Positions 33,325 to 45,400 of a stretch of 64,000 bases of DNA are shown in pieces. Origin of the DNA: Blepharisma stoltei (taxonomy: Eukaryota; Ciliophora; Heterotrichea; Heterotrichida; Blepharismidae); contig CAJZBQ010000062.1 in assembly GCA_914767885.1 (NCBI GenBank), positions 248,001-312,000 of the forward strand. Direction: 5' to 3'. Position 1 is the first letter of the stretch. Every line of letters begins with the position of its first letter. A program made the translations under genes and the position numbers. The notes beneath the pieces were generated by a model, which was not told the DNA's origin, did no database searches, and saw only the letters and a list, made by a program, of their open reading frames with translations.

Positions 33325-35778
33325 TTATTCTAAATTATTAAGCACTTTTACAGCGCTATAATAATATTCTTCGCCCTTTTTATTCCTCTGCAAAACTCCT
33401 CTGCTTTCCCAGAATGAAATTTCTTTTCTTAGCTTATGAGGGTGAATTCCAAGCTGTTTACTTAAATCTTCAGAAGATTTTTCTCTGTCATCTTCATCAA
33501 ATAAAGAAATTATGGCTGCATGCAAAGGAGTTACCCCTTCAAATTTTTTGCTTCCATTTGCGAAGTCAAGCGTTAAAGTTACACTGCCAAGCTGTTCGTG
33601 GAATTTTAATTTTCTTGAAGCTTTCATATATGTATATAATTCTGAATACTCCTCAAAAACTTTTCCTATTTTTTCTGGGAGTTCAAATTTCATATCCTGC
33701 TCTTCTAAAGGCCAGAAATAGCTTGAAATAATAAGAAAATCTAGGCTTTTTATAGGCAAAAATCCTTTTCCTTTTCCTTTTTCATGCACAAAAGCATTGA
33801 TTCTTTTCGAGCTTAAAATATCTTGGATCATGACTTCACATTTGTGGACGTTCCCTTCTCCAAACCTCTTTTTAAGCATTTCCAGGTCTTTGATTTCATT
33901 CCCTACTTCAAATTGTGTATTATTCCATAATTTTTTGCAAAGATAAGTCCTGTATTCTTCCATAAAAAGTTCTGGAGAACCATAAATGTTGATAAGCATA
34001 CTTACAATGTCGCTTTTCTTATTAAGAGCACTAATAACGTTTCTTAGCGCACTTCTTGGAATTGGCTGCCAATCAAGGGCTGATTTTTCGTCTTCATCAC
34101 TTGAAAAATCGTCTTGCTCTTTTATGCTCTTTTGCTTTATGTCTAGGAGTGCATAGAGTTCTTCATCCTCAGATATGGTTTTTATAATGCATTTAAAAGT
34201 ATCTGTTCTGCTTCTTAATTCTTGTTTTAGTGGGCCTGAAATAGATTCCAGCAAGTTTATGGTTGGGAAGAGTAAAGGCATGATTTTTGTCAAGTTAATG
34301 TAAACCAGAAGAATTCCATCAGTCGATTTGCTGCAATGTACAGCTCGTTGTATTAGCTGCTCCTTTGTTTTATTTTCAAGAATTTTACTTACTCCCCCTT
34401 TAAATTAGAACAAAAACATCGGTAAAATTTGCATTTTTTTTGGGTGCTTAAGCCTCTTTATATTTGAACAAATTTGTTTTTCAATAGGAAAATTTTAACG
34501 ATGAAAATATTTATTTTTATAAATTAGTTTTGACCTAATTTAATAGAAAAAAATCAAGTAGAATGCTATTTAAATAGATTTTACATTGAATCGATTATTT
34601 TTTTATTTAATCCCCTTCATAAAAATAAGTTTATATTTTTTTTAAAAAACATTAACGATAAATTACTAATTTTTATAAATTAGTTTTGACCTAATTCAAT
34701 AGACAAAATGCGATTAGAATCTTATTTAATGAGTTTCACATCGATCGATTAATTTTTTTATTTAATGCTTTATAAAAAAATTAAAATTCAAACCACTGTG
34801 CTCAATTTATATTTTTTTTTAAAATATATTTTTATACTTTAAAAAAAATTAACGCCCTTTAAATTGGAACAGGATTTTTTGTTACGATTTAAAGGGGGGA
34901 GTTAAGTCACAGTACTTTAAAGCTTCAGCTAAGTCATCTATTGCTGGTTTTGTTTCGGGGAAATCTAAAATAAGATCGAAAATCTGTTCAATTCTTATCA
35001 AGCCAATTGAATAATAAAATTCGTGGATCGTAAAAGATTCCCAATATTGGAGATTTTCCATAGAGTCAAAATGACTTCTAACCCAAGGCAAAAAATAGCA
35101 ATTTAGTCAGTCTAAAGAAGGGTATAAGCAGCTTTCATTTATTTTGGCAATGCTTTTGACTTTTGTGTAGACTGTTTTTTTGATGCATTCTAAAAAGCAT
35201 TCGTCAGCTATTAGGTTTCAACCATGGATTCTAACTCCCCCTTCAGTGAGCGAACAAACAATTTTATTCGCTCACAGAGAGGGTTAATTTTTTTTTAAAA
35301 TTTATATAGAAATTTTATAGCAAATTTTTTTTTCTCGAAATAAAAAGATCGGATTCGCAAAAATTGAGAAGTAAATATCAAATTTATGTTTTAAAACGCA
35401 ATTTGTTCTAAATTGCAGAATTAGCTAGAGATTTCATTATAATATATATCAAAAAATCTTTTTGTTCATAAAAAATTTTTGTTCTCTCACAGAGGTGGGT
35501 TTTTATCCAAAAAATGGATTTTTCCAATAGATTTGCTCGCTCACGGGAGTAAGTTTTTCTAAAACCGCTGTACGGATTAAAAGTGTGCTCTCATGCTCCA
35601 GTGCCAAATTGGTCATTGATTTTAATGATGCTTCATTTTCAATATTTCCTATACTTTTCAGCTGAGAAAGCCCTGACTGCAATACTCAATTGTTTATTTC
35701 TTGAAGATTCAATATATTTTTGCCTACTAAATCGACTTCAAAAAGAGAGCTTGCTTGCTGGATTCAGTTTGAGTCCAT
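33325..35778 (-). CDS. APC2: Anaphase-promoting complex subunit 2 (cullin-like)
   Basis: 540 residues after removal of two MITE insertions (513 and 318 bp), start MDSNWIQQASSLFEV at 35778. The cullin homology region is clear: DIVSMLINIYGSPELFMEEY, RLCKKLWNN-type helix, LEMLKKRFGEGNVHKCEVM and DILSSKRIN match the APC2 signature. The C-terminal winged helix is HPHKLRKEISFWESRGVL. APC2 binds the RING subunit APC11 in the ubiquitin ligase that drives anaphase. Both excisions use TTA/TA repeats and restore EALKYCDLSKILENK and TAVLEKLRIHGWN. Shorter than the animal protein, mainly at the N-terminus. Confidence 0.92.
34389..34901. mobile_element. MITE family 2 in APC2, with internal duplication
   Basis: 513 bp with TTA at both borders and inverted ends CTCCCCCTTTAAATT/GATTTAAAGGGGGGAG. 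A segment of about 170 bp containing ATAAATTAGTTTTGACCTAATT occurs twice in tandem inside. Confidence 0.88.
35232..35549 (+). mobile_element. MITE family 1 in APC2
   Basis: 318 bp between TA repeats. Left end CTCCCCCTTCAGTGAGCGAAC with its palindrome; right end GCTCGCTCACGGGAG. Moderately diverged from the 389-390 bp copies. Confidence 0.88.
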
Positions 35779-36258
35779 GTTATTTTAAATTTTGCGGGTA
35801 ATTTGCATTATTGTTTTAATTTACACAAGACGAGTGCTTTAGATAAGAAATGAACAATAGGCAATAAATAATAAAGGAAACAGGGAGCAGCATTTTGTAA
35901 ATTTTTGATATAGATATTATACTGTATTAAGTGTCTTGAATAAGACATTATGCTTATTTCTTAATTATAAAATATAACATTTATTCGAATATATATAATG
36001 TAATTAGCAATAGCATTCATTAAGCTTTTTAAAAGCAAGTCAATCAAATGTATAGTCTTAATTGTAGTAACTGGACTACTATGTGGCACCTAAAGCTAAG
36101 CACAAATTTAAGAATCAGTTTCATCTATAAAAAAGAGCTTGATAAATAACATTATAAATTAATTTTTATGAATAAATCACTCTTTCAATGATTCAATACT
36201 TCATTCTTTTTGACTAAGCTAAATGAATATTCTTTAAATGATTTTATATGATAAAAAT
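35779..36258. other. Intergenic, AT-rich
   Basis: 480 bp upstream of APC2, downstream of the gene ending at 36259. Nothing recognised. Confidence 0.5.
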
Positions 36259-36993
36259 TTAAGCTTTTACTGATTTTTTTGAAAATAAGCTGTCCACCAA
36301 TTTCACCATAGGGATTTTCCCTGTTTTCTTTATTACAAGAGATTGCCTCGGTCTTCTCGTTAGTTTCTTAAGTTGAAGCTTCAACTCTTCAATATCTGAA
36401 TTTTCTTTATCATAGCTTTTGCTTTCCAATGAATGATTGCGATTTGAGTTTTTAGGAGTAATTTGTTTAACAACAAACCTATTTATAGGTGTTTTAGAAG
36501 TTGGCGGATCAAGACTAACTGTATTTAAATTCAAAAGGTGCTTTAACTGCACATTCTGTGAAGCAGATTTTGAGTGTGGAGATTCTGTTTCTAAATGTTC
36601 TGCTATAGGTAAGATTGGCTTTGAAGTTACAGAATGAGGCCTGAGCTGAGGCTTATTTTCGATTCTTATATTTTTTGAAGATTTTGCACTTAATGGATGC
36701 GGAGGAGGGAGCCTTGAAGTCCTGCTGGAATTATCAGGTTTTACAACAGGGGCCTTAGGCTTTGGGACAATAGTTTCATTCTTCTTTGTTGCCGTTAATT
36801 CTAGCAAAGGTTCTGGATCATGATCTCAGCTCATTATTTCTGAGCCTGATAATGAAGACGCTTTGTAATGTTGCATGTCGTCACTTAAATTGAGTAACGT
36901 TCTTATCGCTCGCTTTTCTATTGCGGTATTAGGAGTATCTTCAGGGTGCTTTGGCTTGACTTTTTTCTTAGATTTTGATTTCGATTTTTTCAT
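36259..36993 (-). CDS. Hypothetical basic protein
   Basis: 244 residues from MKKSKSKSKKKVKPKHPE (ATG 36993) through one TGA (Trp in EIMSWDHDPE) to TAA 36259. Mostly disordered: Pro/Ser/Lys-rich middle, then a short helix IEELKLQLKKLTRRPRQSL and a basic end. Not recognised. Divergent from EB1 across a 169-bp spacer, so the two may share a promoter region. Confidence 0.65.
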
Positions 36994-37162
36994 TTATTGC
37001 CCATTTTGAATACCGACTATTCCTATCTTCGATATATTATAAACCTTCGATTATTTATTATTAAAGACTTTGCAATCTTATATGATGCCATGCCAATCTT
37101 GCGATATTAATCTTTATAAATTTGATAATTTGATATAAATCACTTTCATAAATAAAATACAA

Positions 37163-39104
37163 ATGAAGAAATCTGGAAAGATGGGACGACTAGAATTGCT
37201 AGGCTGGATCAACGAACTTATGGAAACTGACTATCCTAGAATTGAAGCTTTAAGTGATGGCATTGCTTATGCTCAAGTATTAGATTTATTGTATCCAAAA
37301 ATTGTTCCTTTATCTAAGCTCACCTGTAAGAAATAATTTAGTTAACCCTAGGTCAGAAGAAGACAATGCTAACTCCTCCCATCTGCGCTCACGTAGGGGG
37401 TTAATTTATTTTTAAAACAAAATATATAAAAATTTTATAGTGAATTTTTTTCGAAATTTAAAAAATCACAATTCGCAAAATTGGAAAGCATATATTTATT
37501 TAATTAATAACATTTATTTTTAAATGCAATTTGTTTAAAATTAAACAGAATTAGCTAGAGATTTCATTATAATAAATATCACTTATATCAAATCTTTTTC
37601 ACAGAAATTTTTATATTAAAATGATTTTTTGTTCGCTCAAGGGGGCAGACTTTTGGACAAAAAAAAGGGATTTTTCTAATGGCTTTTTTCGCTCATGGAG
37701 GGGGAGTAAGAACTTGAGGATTGTTGACGACGTTTTGCATAGAATCAAAGCCAAAAAAACAATAGACCCATTAAAGCTTTCAAGAAGCAAATTTCCAGAC
37801 AACATGGAATTTGCACAATGGCTCTTTCAGCATTTTTTACAAATGAAGGATACAGTAAAAGGGCGGTACCCTGCATATGCCAAAAGACTTGAAGCATATA
37901 AAAAGCAGAGAAAAATTCCACCTGAAAGGACGAATTTTGATCTTCAAATGAGCTCACATTTAATTCCTAATGAACCTCTAGTAGTTGTCTTACTTACTTA
38001 TTTATTCAGATTTTTACGTGCTGTGACTCCCTTCAGCAGGATGAGACAAGGGCCAGCTTTTTAAATCTTTAATGGTTATGTCAGCAGCCATCTTGTCTAG
38101 TAAGCATTCCGAAATAGTTACCTATGGGCCAGAAAGTCTTCACGTTCCGCGTTTGGCATCGTCCGAGCCTGATTCCAGTTTGTATTCCGTTTAGGGGTCA
38201 CCTCCCTCGAGTTTTCAGGCTCTGGAAGCCATATATCTCTCCTTTCTTACTTCGGCCACCAAATTACCCAATGCGGTAATTCATTATTGAAATTTGTGGA
38301 TAAAGGTCCACGTGGAAAGCTGGCCCTATAATAATAAAGTGGAGGAGAAAGGGTTGTTGAAGGCAGCCGCTTCCGTACATAGCCATTTATTATTATGAAC
38401 CTATAGTTGACAGCTCAGATGCATCTCCAGCATCGCCTGACTTAAATCAGCAAAGATTAAATCAATTGAGAGATTTAGTTTTGTCATTAGAACAAGAATT
38501 AACAAACCAAGTGAGCAACTATAAGCTTCTCCAAGAAGATATAGCGCAAGTAGAAGAAGAAATAAATTAAATGGCTATTTTGGCCATAAACCGGTAAACC
38601 CACTAACCGTCGCCATTTTGGATTTCCTACCTGAATCACCTGTCTAAGGGGTCAGCACCCTAGGGCAGAGCTGCCGCTTGCAAGGTGCCCCGATGGTCCT
38701 GATAAGAGAAGACTACGTGGGAGGCAAAACCTGTCTAGCCCAATTGGCAATAGGAAAAACCTTCGGGTGAGAACTAAAACTTTCCTCTTCGGCAAGACAC
38801 CATAAGCCTGAATCCTATTTAAAAAAGGAACAGGGGCCTTGTTTTTAGCTTCATCAAGATGAGTCCTGCCTACTCCATAATGAGTGCGCCTCGATGAGTC
38901 CTACCTACTCCATAGGGAGTGCGCCTCGGAGTCCGATTTCTGCCAACATCACCATGCTATTTCAGAGAAGAAGAAAGGAACTTTTACTTTAATAAGCTTC
39001 GACAAATAGAGCTTTTATGCCAAAATGACACTAGTGAAACATCAAGAGAACTCATAGATATCATTTCAGCAGTTCCTGAAGAATTTCTAAAAGCTCAAGG
39101 CTAA
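37163..39104 (+). CDS. EB1: EB1/MAPRE microtubule end-binding protein
   Basis: Microtubule plus-end tracking protein, 249 residues once a 16-nt intron (37326-37341), a 337-bp MITE and two SINE-like insertions (425 and 414 bp) are removed. The N-terminal calponin-homology domain has MGRLELLGWINELMETDYP and DGIAYAQVLDLLYPK, continuing FPDNMEFAQWLFQHFLQM. A basic linker follows, then the coiled coil and EB-homology motif REEERNFYFNKLRQIELLCQ; the end lacks the usual EEY/F. Each removal restores a family-typical join: LTFNPRSEEDNAKNLRIVDD, LIPNEPLVDSSDAS and AQVEEERNFYF. Insertions take up well over half of the genomic span. Confidence 0.95.
37326..37341 (+). other. 16-nt intron in EB1
   Basis: GTAAGAAATAATTTAG. 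Removal reads SKLTFNPRSEED. Confidence 0.85.
37370..37706 (+). mobile_element. MITE family 1 in EB1
   Basis: 337 bp between TA repeats. The left palindrome is degenerate (CATCTGCGCTCACGTAGG); the core and right end GCTCATGGAGGGGGAG are typical. Confidence 0.88.
37970..38394 (-). mobile_element. SINE-like insertion in EB1, 13-bp TSD
   Basis: 425 bp between ATGAACCTMTAGT copies (37970-37982, 38395-38407; one mismatch). Minus-strand head ATAATAATAAATGGCTATGTACGG, tail with AATAAGTAAGTAAG. Same subfamily and same length as the insertion at 10125. Confidence 0.85.
38552..38965. mobile_element. SINE-like insertion in EB1, 11-bp TSD
   Basis: 414 bp between AGAAGAAGAAA copies (38552-38562, 38966-38976). 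The left inner edge reads TAAATTAAATGGCTATTTTGG, resembling the family head. An internal direct repeat is visible (GATGAGTCCTRCCTACTCCATAR.GAGTGCGCCTCG, twice at 38857-38930). Confidence 0.8.
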
Positions 39105-39126
39105 TATTTATATATAGTTATATTTA

Positions 39127-39397
39127 AATTTAATATTTTAAGTTTAAATTTATGATAACTCTTCAAGTCCCGTACATCTTGACCTCAGCTTTGGGTCACA
39201 GCTCTGAATAACAGTAGGTGGGCCAACCTAACCGTTAAACTTTTTCTGTCCCCAAGCCCCTTAGGACCTCTCTGATCTACACCAGACACAGTGTAGACCC
39301 ATTTTCTTGAGCCGAAACTCTCAAGAAGTCATGAACTTCTCTCACCGAGCTCGGACGTCGAACCTGAGTCCTACCCCTAACTGACATTTTAATATGC
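39127..39397 (-). mobile_element. SINE-like element, intergenic, 15-bp TSD
   Basis: 271 bp between perfect AATTTAATATTTTAA copies (39127-39141, 39398-39412), lying between the EB1 stop and the convergent coiled-coil stop. Minus-strand head ATTAAAATGTCAGTTAGGGG. GC-rich body. Confidence 0.85.
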
Positions 39398-39428
39398 AAT
39401 TTAATATTTTAAAATTCTTTATATTATA

Positions 39429-42400
39429 TTATCTTCTCAAATTTCTCTCTAAATCTGCAATTCTTTCTTCATATGCCTTTCTTTGATGCACAATTTCCTG
39501 TTTCATCCTCTTTATATAATCCTCATATTTTTTAGCACAATCCCCAGAGCTTTTTTCCAGTTCGACTCTTTCTTCTACAAGCTTATTAAACAAATCAATG
39601 ACTTCTCCAGGGTCTAGCTCTTTATTATCTATCATTCTCTCAATTTGTTCTAAAGTGCTTCCAATTGATTTTGAGCCAGGCGTTACAAACTCACTGAGCT
39701 CATCTGCATCAAGATTCAAAATATCCATGCAGTCGCTATAATATTCTCTATCAATTTGTCCTGACATGCCAAGTTTTGACTTAAGCCCTTCTACAGAAGC
39801 TGATAATTCTCTAAAAATTCGTCTGGTAATATTAAATAAAGCTTGAAGCTGAGATTCAGCTTTTTTAAGCTGCTGCTGGAGTTTTTCATTTTTCTTGATT
39901 TCTTTTTCAAGAGATGTAAAAGCATCTGTGGAAGCATTTTGTCGGTCAGCTTGAATTGCTTCTAAATCCATTTCGGTAGTTTCAAGCTTGACTTTTATAG
40001 CTTTCAGCTGCGTGTCTTTTCGATCACAGTCGTTTTTAAGTTTTCTTACTTGGTCTTTTAATTTTTCAGTCTGGTCTGAAAGAATCTTTCCATTTTCGAT
40101 ATCTGACGAATAGGAATCTAGCCTGGATTTCAGATCTTTTATCATTGCATCTTTTCTAGCCAAATCATTTTTGAAGCTCCTCAGTTTTTCAGCCATTACA
40201 ATGTTATCATCATTTAGCCTTTTTTCGCTTTCTCTGGACTGTTCTAATGCATTTTTCATCTCATAGATCGCCTTATCTTTTCTGCCGAGCTCATTTTTCA
40301 TTCTTTTGAGTTTTTCAGAAATATCTTTAATTTGTTCAATTTCGTCTTGCATAGCATTTGTTTCGTTTTCTTGCTGGTCCTTAATAGATTTATAGTTCTC
40401 TAATAAGTCTCTTTTTCGATTAAGTTCGTCAGAAACCCTCTTTAAAGCGAGCTCAAGTTCTTTATTTGTGTTCACTAATTGGTTCCAGTCTTCTGGGGAG
40501 TGCCATCTTTCTCTGATTCTATTTACTTCTTCAGCAAGTCTTTGCATTTCAAACCTGTGTCTTCTTTCTAATTCCTGCAGCTCTTTTCGGTTTGTTTGGT
40601 CTTTATCACGATTTTGTTCATGCATTTCTATGTTCATATCAAGCTCGACTCTGAGTTTTTGTGCTTCTTCTTTGACTCCTGCTAATTGTGATTCGAGGTT
40701 TCTTATAATGGCTTTTAGCTTATAAATTTGGCTTTCTAAAAGTACAACTTCATTTTGCTGCTCTTCTGGGACAGACTTAGGCTGCTTTTTATCTTTTTTA
40801 GGCTTAATAGATTTTAGCTCAGTTTTTAGTGATCTTATGACTGCGTCTTTTTTGGAAATCTGCATCATATAGTCAATAGTTTCAGAAGCTTTTTTGGCAC
40901 CTTTTCTGTTTTTAAGTTCTAATGAAATTTGTTCCTTGAGGCTTGAAATTTGTCCTTCGTATTTTTCTACAGTTTTATCGAACTCTGCATATGCATTTTT
41001 AATTTCTCCTCGGATTTCGTCAACTTTTTCGAGGTATTGCTTTTCGATTTCTTCTTTTTCTATTTCAAGCTCTCTTATTCGGTTTTCATAGTCTTTTATT
41101 TTGGTTTTTTGTTGAGCTTTGGTTTTTTCAGCTTCTTCAAGCTTAGGGGTTGCGTTTTCCCAATAATGCTCAAGCTCTTTAATTTGTGAGTACAGCTCTT
41201 CTTTTTGCTTTTCTGCAGTATTTAGTTTTTCCTTACTCCCCCCCCCCTCCTCCGTGAGCGAACAAAAAAATTTTGTTCGCTCACGGAGGGGGGGTTAATT
41301 TTTTTTTTAAAAAAAATTTATATATAAATTTTATAAAAAATATTTTTTTCGAAATTTAAAAAAATCCTAATTTGCAAAAATTGGGAAGCAAATATTTAAT
41401 TTAATTTGCAAAATTTATGTTTTAAAACGCAATTTGTTTAAAATTAAACAGAATTAGCTCTAGATTTCATTATACTAATTATCACTTATATATCAAAATT
41501 TTTTTCCCATTAAAATTTTTTCTATTAAAAATATTTTTGTTCACTCACGGAGGGTGGGTTTTTGGTCAAAAAATGGCGATTTTTCTAATGGTTTTGTTCG
41601 CTCACGGGGGGGGGGGGGGGAGTTAAGATCACCATTAAGAGATTTAAATTCATTTACCTTTGTAGCTGATTCTTGGATTTTTTGGTTTAATTTGAAAATT
41701 TCGCCCTTAAATTCTTGTTCCATTGATCTGCGGTCTTGGTCAATTTTCTTTATATATTCTGCCATTCCTTCAGCAGTGCTTGCTTTTTCATCAAATCTCT
41801 GTAAAAGCTTATCTCTGTCATCTTTGACTAATTTAAGCTCATCTTGAGTTCTTGCTAAGGCCATTTCTAATTTTCTTACTTCTTCTTTTCACTCTTCTTC
41901 AAGCTGCCCAATCCTTTTATCAGAGTCTGCTTGGCCTTCATAAAATTCTCTGAACTTGTTTTCTGACTCAATTCTCTTTCTGATTTCATCATCTAAAACA
42001 GTTAGTTTTTCTCTTAATGTAGAGTGGAGGGCAAGCATTTGGGTATTTAAATTTTGAATTTGAGACTCATAAGCTTGCTTTAAATTCATTATTTGGATGG
42101 TATAAGTGTGCTCCATTAGCTCTTTTTCTTCTTCTTTGATGGCTTTTTCTGCTTTTTCTTTTGGAGGCCTGCCTACACTTTTGCTTCTTTTTTCTTTCTT
42201 TTTGGCTTCTTCTTGGGATTTGTAGTAGTTTACGTATTCTTCAAGCTGGGTGATTTTGTTTTCTTGGGCTTCTTTTTCGCGCTTGTTTCTTTCCATTTCG
42301 AACTTTAAGTCGTCTTTAAGTGCGTTTATTTTGATTTTAAGCATTTTAAGCTCTTCTGGCTCACCTTTGGCTTCTCTTAACTCGTCTATATCGTTTCGTA

Positions 42401-45400
42401 GTTCTCTATTTTTTTTCTTTAAAACTGTATTTTCAGAAGCATGCTTATTTTTTTCATCTTGTAGCATCTTTACTTGCTTTTGTAGCTCTGCAACAAGTTT
42501 ATCTTTAGAAATTAAGGTTTCTTGATGCTCAGTTTGCCATTGTCTCATATCATTTTGGACTTTTTCAACCTTTTTGCCAGTAGTTTCTCTCAGCTCTCCC
42601 ATATTTTCAATCTCCTTTCCTAATTTTTCATTATTTTGAGCTACCTTATCATATTCAATTTCAAGCTTGTTATATTGTTTCTTAGTTTCATTCAAAGCAG
42701 TATCTAGCTTCCTATTTTCTTCTAGCACTTCTTCAAACTTCTCAGCAATATCTTTGCTTTCAGCTTTTAATTGATTAATTTGATCATTCATTTCACTGGT
42801 TTCATAAGAATGTTCTAATTTCGTTTTAAGCAGCTCTTCTTCTAGTTTCTTTTTCATCCCTTCAGCAAGAATGGCTCTTTCTTTATAAAGGTTATCATCT
42901 TTTCCTTGGATATTTTCTCCAATTCCTCTTACTTCTTCAAGATCGCTTCTAATTAAAATGCAGGCTTGTTTCAAAATGTCTAGTTCTTGAGCAGTCTCTT
43001 TTGTAGACTTCGCTAAGTCCATTGCTGCACCTTTATACTGTGCGCTGCTTGTCATATTTCCTGTGATTTCGACTGAAATTCGGTTGGTGAACTCTACAAG
43101 GTTTCTTATTGTATTATGTGCAATATTCAATTGTGTTTCCAACAGTTCGACATACCATAGCTGCCTATCTTCTTCTTTTGAAGGCTGGAATTCTACTAAA
43201 GATTTCAAGCTTTCATCTCCTCTCATAAGTTTATTCATTCCTTTCGTGAGGGCTTTTATAACAATTCTTTGGCATTGCTCAATTGTTGGTGATTTTTTCC
43301 CATCTATAGATCCACAAACTGAAGACTGAGAATCCCTATCAGATTCGCAGAGCTGGTCTATTAAATAAATAACCCCTTCAATAAGGTAGCCATAGTCGTC
43401 TTCTCTTACATTATCTTCTTGGTGCCACAAATTCGAAATAGGCATGTACTGTCCCCAGGCATTAGCTTCACTTAGTCTGAGTTCTGAGTTTTCTATTTCC
43501 ACTTCTCTGATCCTTCTTTTTAGGGAAACAATAGAAGGATGCTCTTCTTCCTCTTCATGGAAATATTCGTCGCTTGGTTCTGGGACTTTTTGGATTGCCA
43601 TATATCGCTTCAGGCCTTTGATTCTTGCTTCATAAGTTCTGACTGATTCTTCTTTTTTAATTAAGTTTTCGCGAAGATCAGCTAAAGCTTTGCCAGAAGT
43701 TCTGAGCTTTCTACAAGCATCGGATTCGCCCATTTTGGCGACCACTAAAGCTCGGATAAGTCTTTGTGGTGCAAACCCAGAAGGCCTTGAAGGTTTTTCT
43801 AATGTTAAAGAGCCTTTCTTTCCTTTTTTGGCAGGCTGAGACTGGCTTTTTTCAGTTTCAATGCCAAGTCCTGCTTGTAGGTCATTCATAATTTGGTTTC
43901 TTGCATCTAACTCTTCTTTAAGTTTTGAATTTTGGTTCGTCAGCACTTGGAATTTTGTAGTGAACTGCAGATTTTCATCATGAAGCCTTTGGTTTTCTTT
44001 TAACAAATCATCAATATCCATCAGCATCTGTTCATTCTGCTGCTTGAAATATCCAGGATAATTCCCATCTGTAAATTTTTCACATTTCCTAGCATACTCT
44101 AAATCCAGTTCTTCTTTATTCCTCTTGATTTCAATTTCACAATTAGTTTTAATGTTTTCCAACTCTACTCTTTGCGCTTCTTTTAATTCACTGATTTCTT
44201 TCCTCAGTTCTTGTTCCTTTGGCCCCTCGCTTTCGCTTTGTTGTGCTCTTAAATTCCTCAATGCAGCAAGCTCCTTTTCAAGTCTTGCAACTTTTTGCTG
44301 AAGATACGAATTTTCTTCTTTTCTGGTTTCAAAAGCTTCTTTCAGCTTGAAAATTTCTGCTTGTTTCTGTTCAAGTAAGTTCCTTGTATTGGTAGTATTG
44401 ATAATATTGATATTGATTGGGACGTCTCTTTTTTCAGATTCCTCTATAAGTGCGCTTAGGCCTTCATTTGTGATTTCAAGGGAATTTCTTTCGTGGCATA
44501 AGCCTTCATAAAGAGACTGAAAATCAGCAAGCTGAATTTTAAGAGCTGTAATTTCGCGGCCTAAAAGTAAAAGTCGGCTGCCTTCTGTAGTGTCTAAAGA
44601 CGCTTTGCTTAATAATGAGTCTATATAAGATCTGATTTCTTCATCACGGATTCTAAGCTTGGATTTTATTTCTTCTTCAGCGCGGTTCATGCAGCTTCTT
44701 TCGACTGCTTTTTTGTTCAACTCAATCATTTTTAGCATGTCTTCAAGCTTTTTGACCTTGATATCATAAACTTCGCATCGTCTTTTAAGCTCAATAGACT
44801 CATCTTCTATATTTTTTAGTATATCTTCTTTTTCAATTATAGACTTTTCAAGCTCTTTGATCCTAGAATGGTAGATTTCGGGGTTTGGCATGTTTGAAGG
44901 GTTTCTCCAAAACGTGAGTTCATTTGTAAGCAGCTCGACTTGGTCTATAAGTCTGTCGGTTGCTTCTATAGTACTTGAGTCTAGATATTTGAAGTAAACA
45001 TTTGCCTTGACAAGAAATTCAAGCTCTCTGAGCTTAGACCCGTTGCTGAGGATAGTTTCGTCACATAGCAAAACTAAGTTTTGTAGCTGCTTGCAGATTT
45101 TGCTAAAAACTTCAGGCTCATTAATCCTTTTTCCTGCGTTGCCTAGTGAGATTGAAAGCTGATTAATAGCTAATACAAGAGATTTGTCAGACTCTTGGCC
45201 TGATTTTTGCTCCTTTTCATCTCTAACCTTGAGTAGATTGTCCCTGAAATCTTGCCGTTCTTTAGCTAGTACTTGAGCATGTCTTTTTTGGCTTTCATTT
45301 AGCTGCTGTATATACAGGGTAACTTTTTCTTTTAGCTCCCCCCTCCGTGAGCGAAAAAAAAATTTCGTTCGCTCACGGAGGGGGGGTTTTATTTTTTTTT

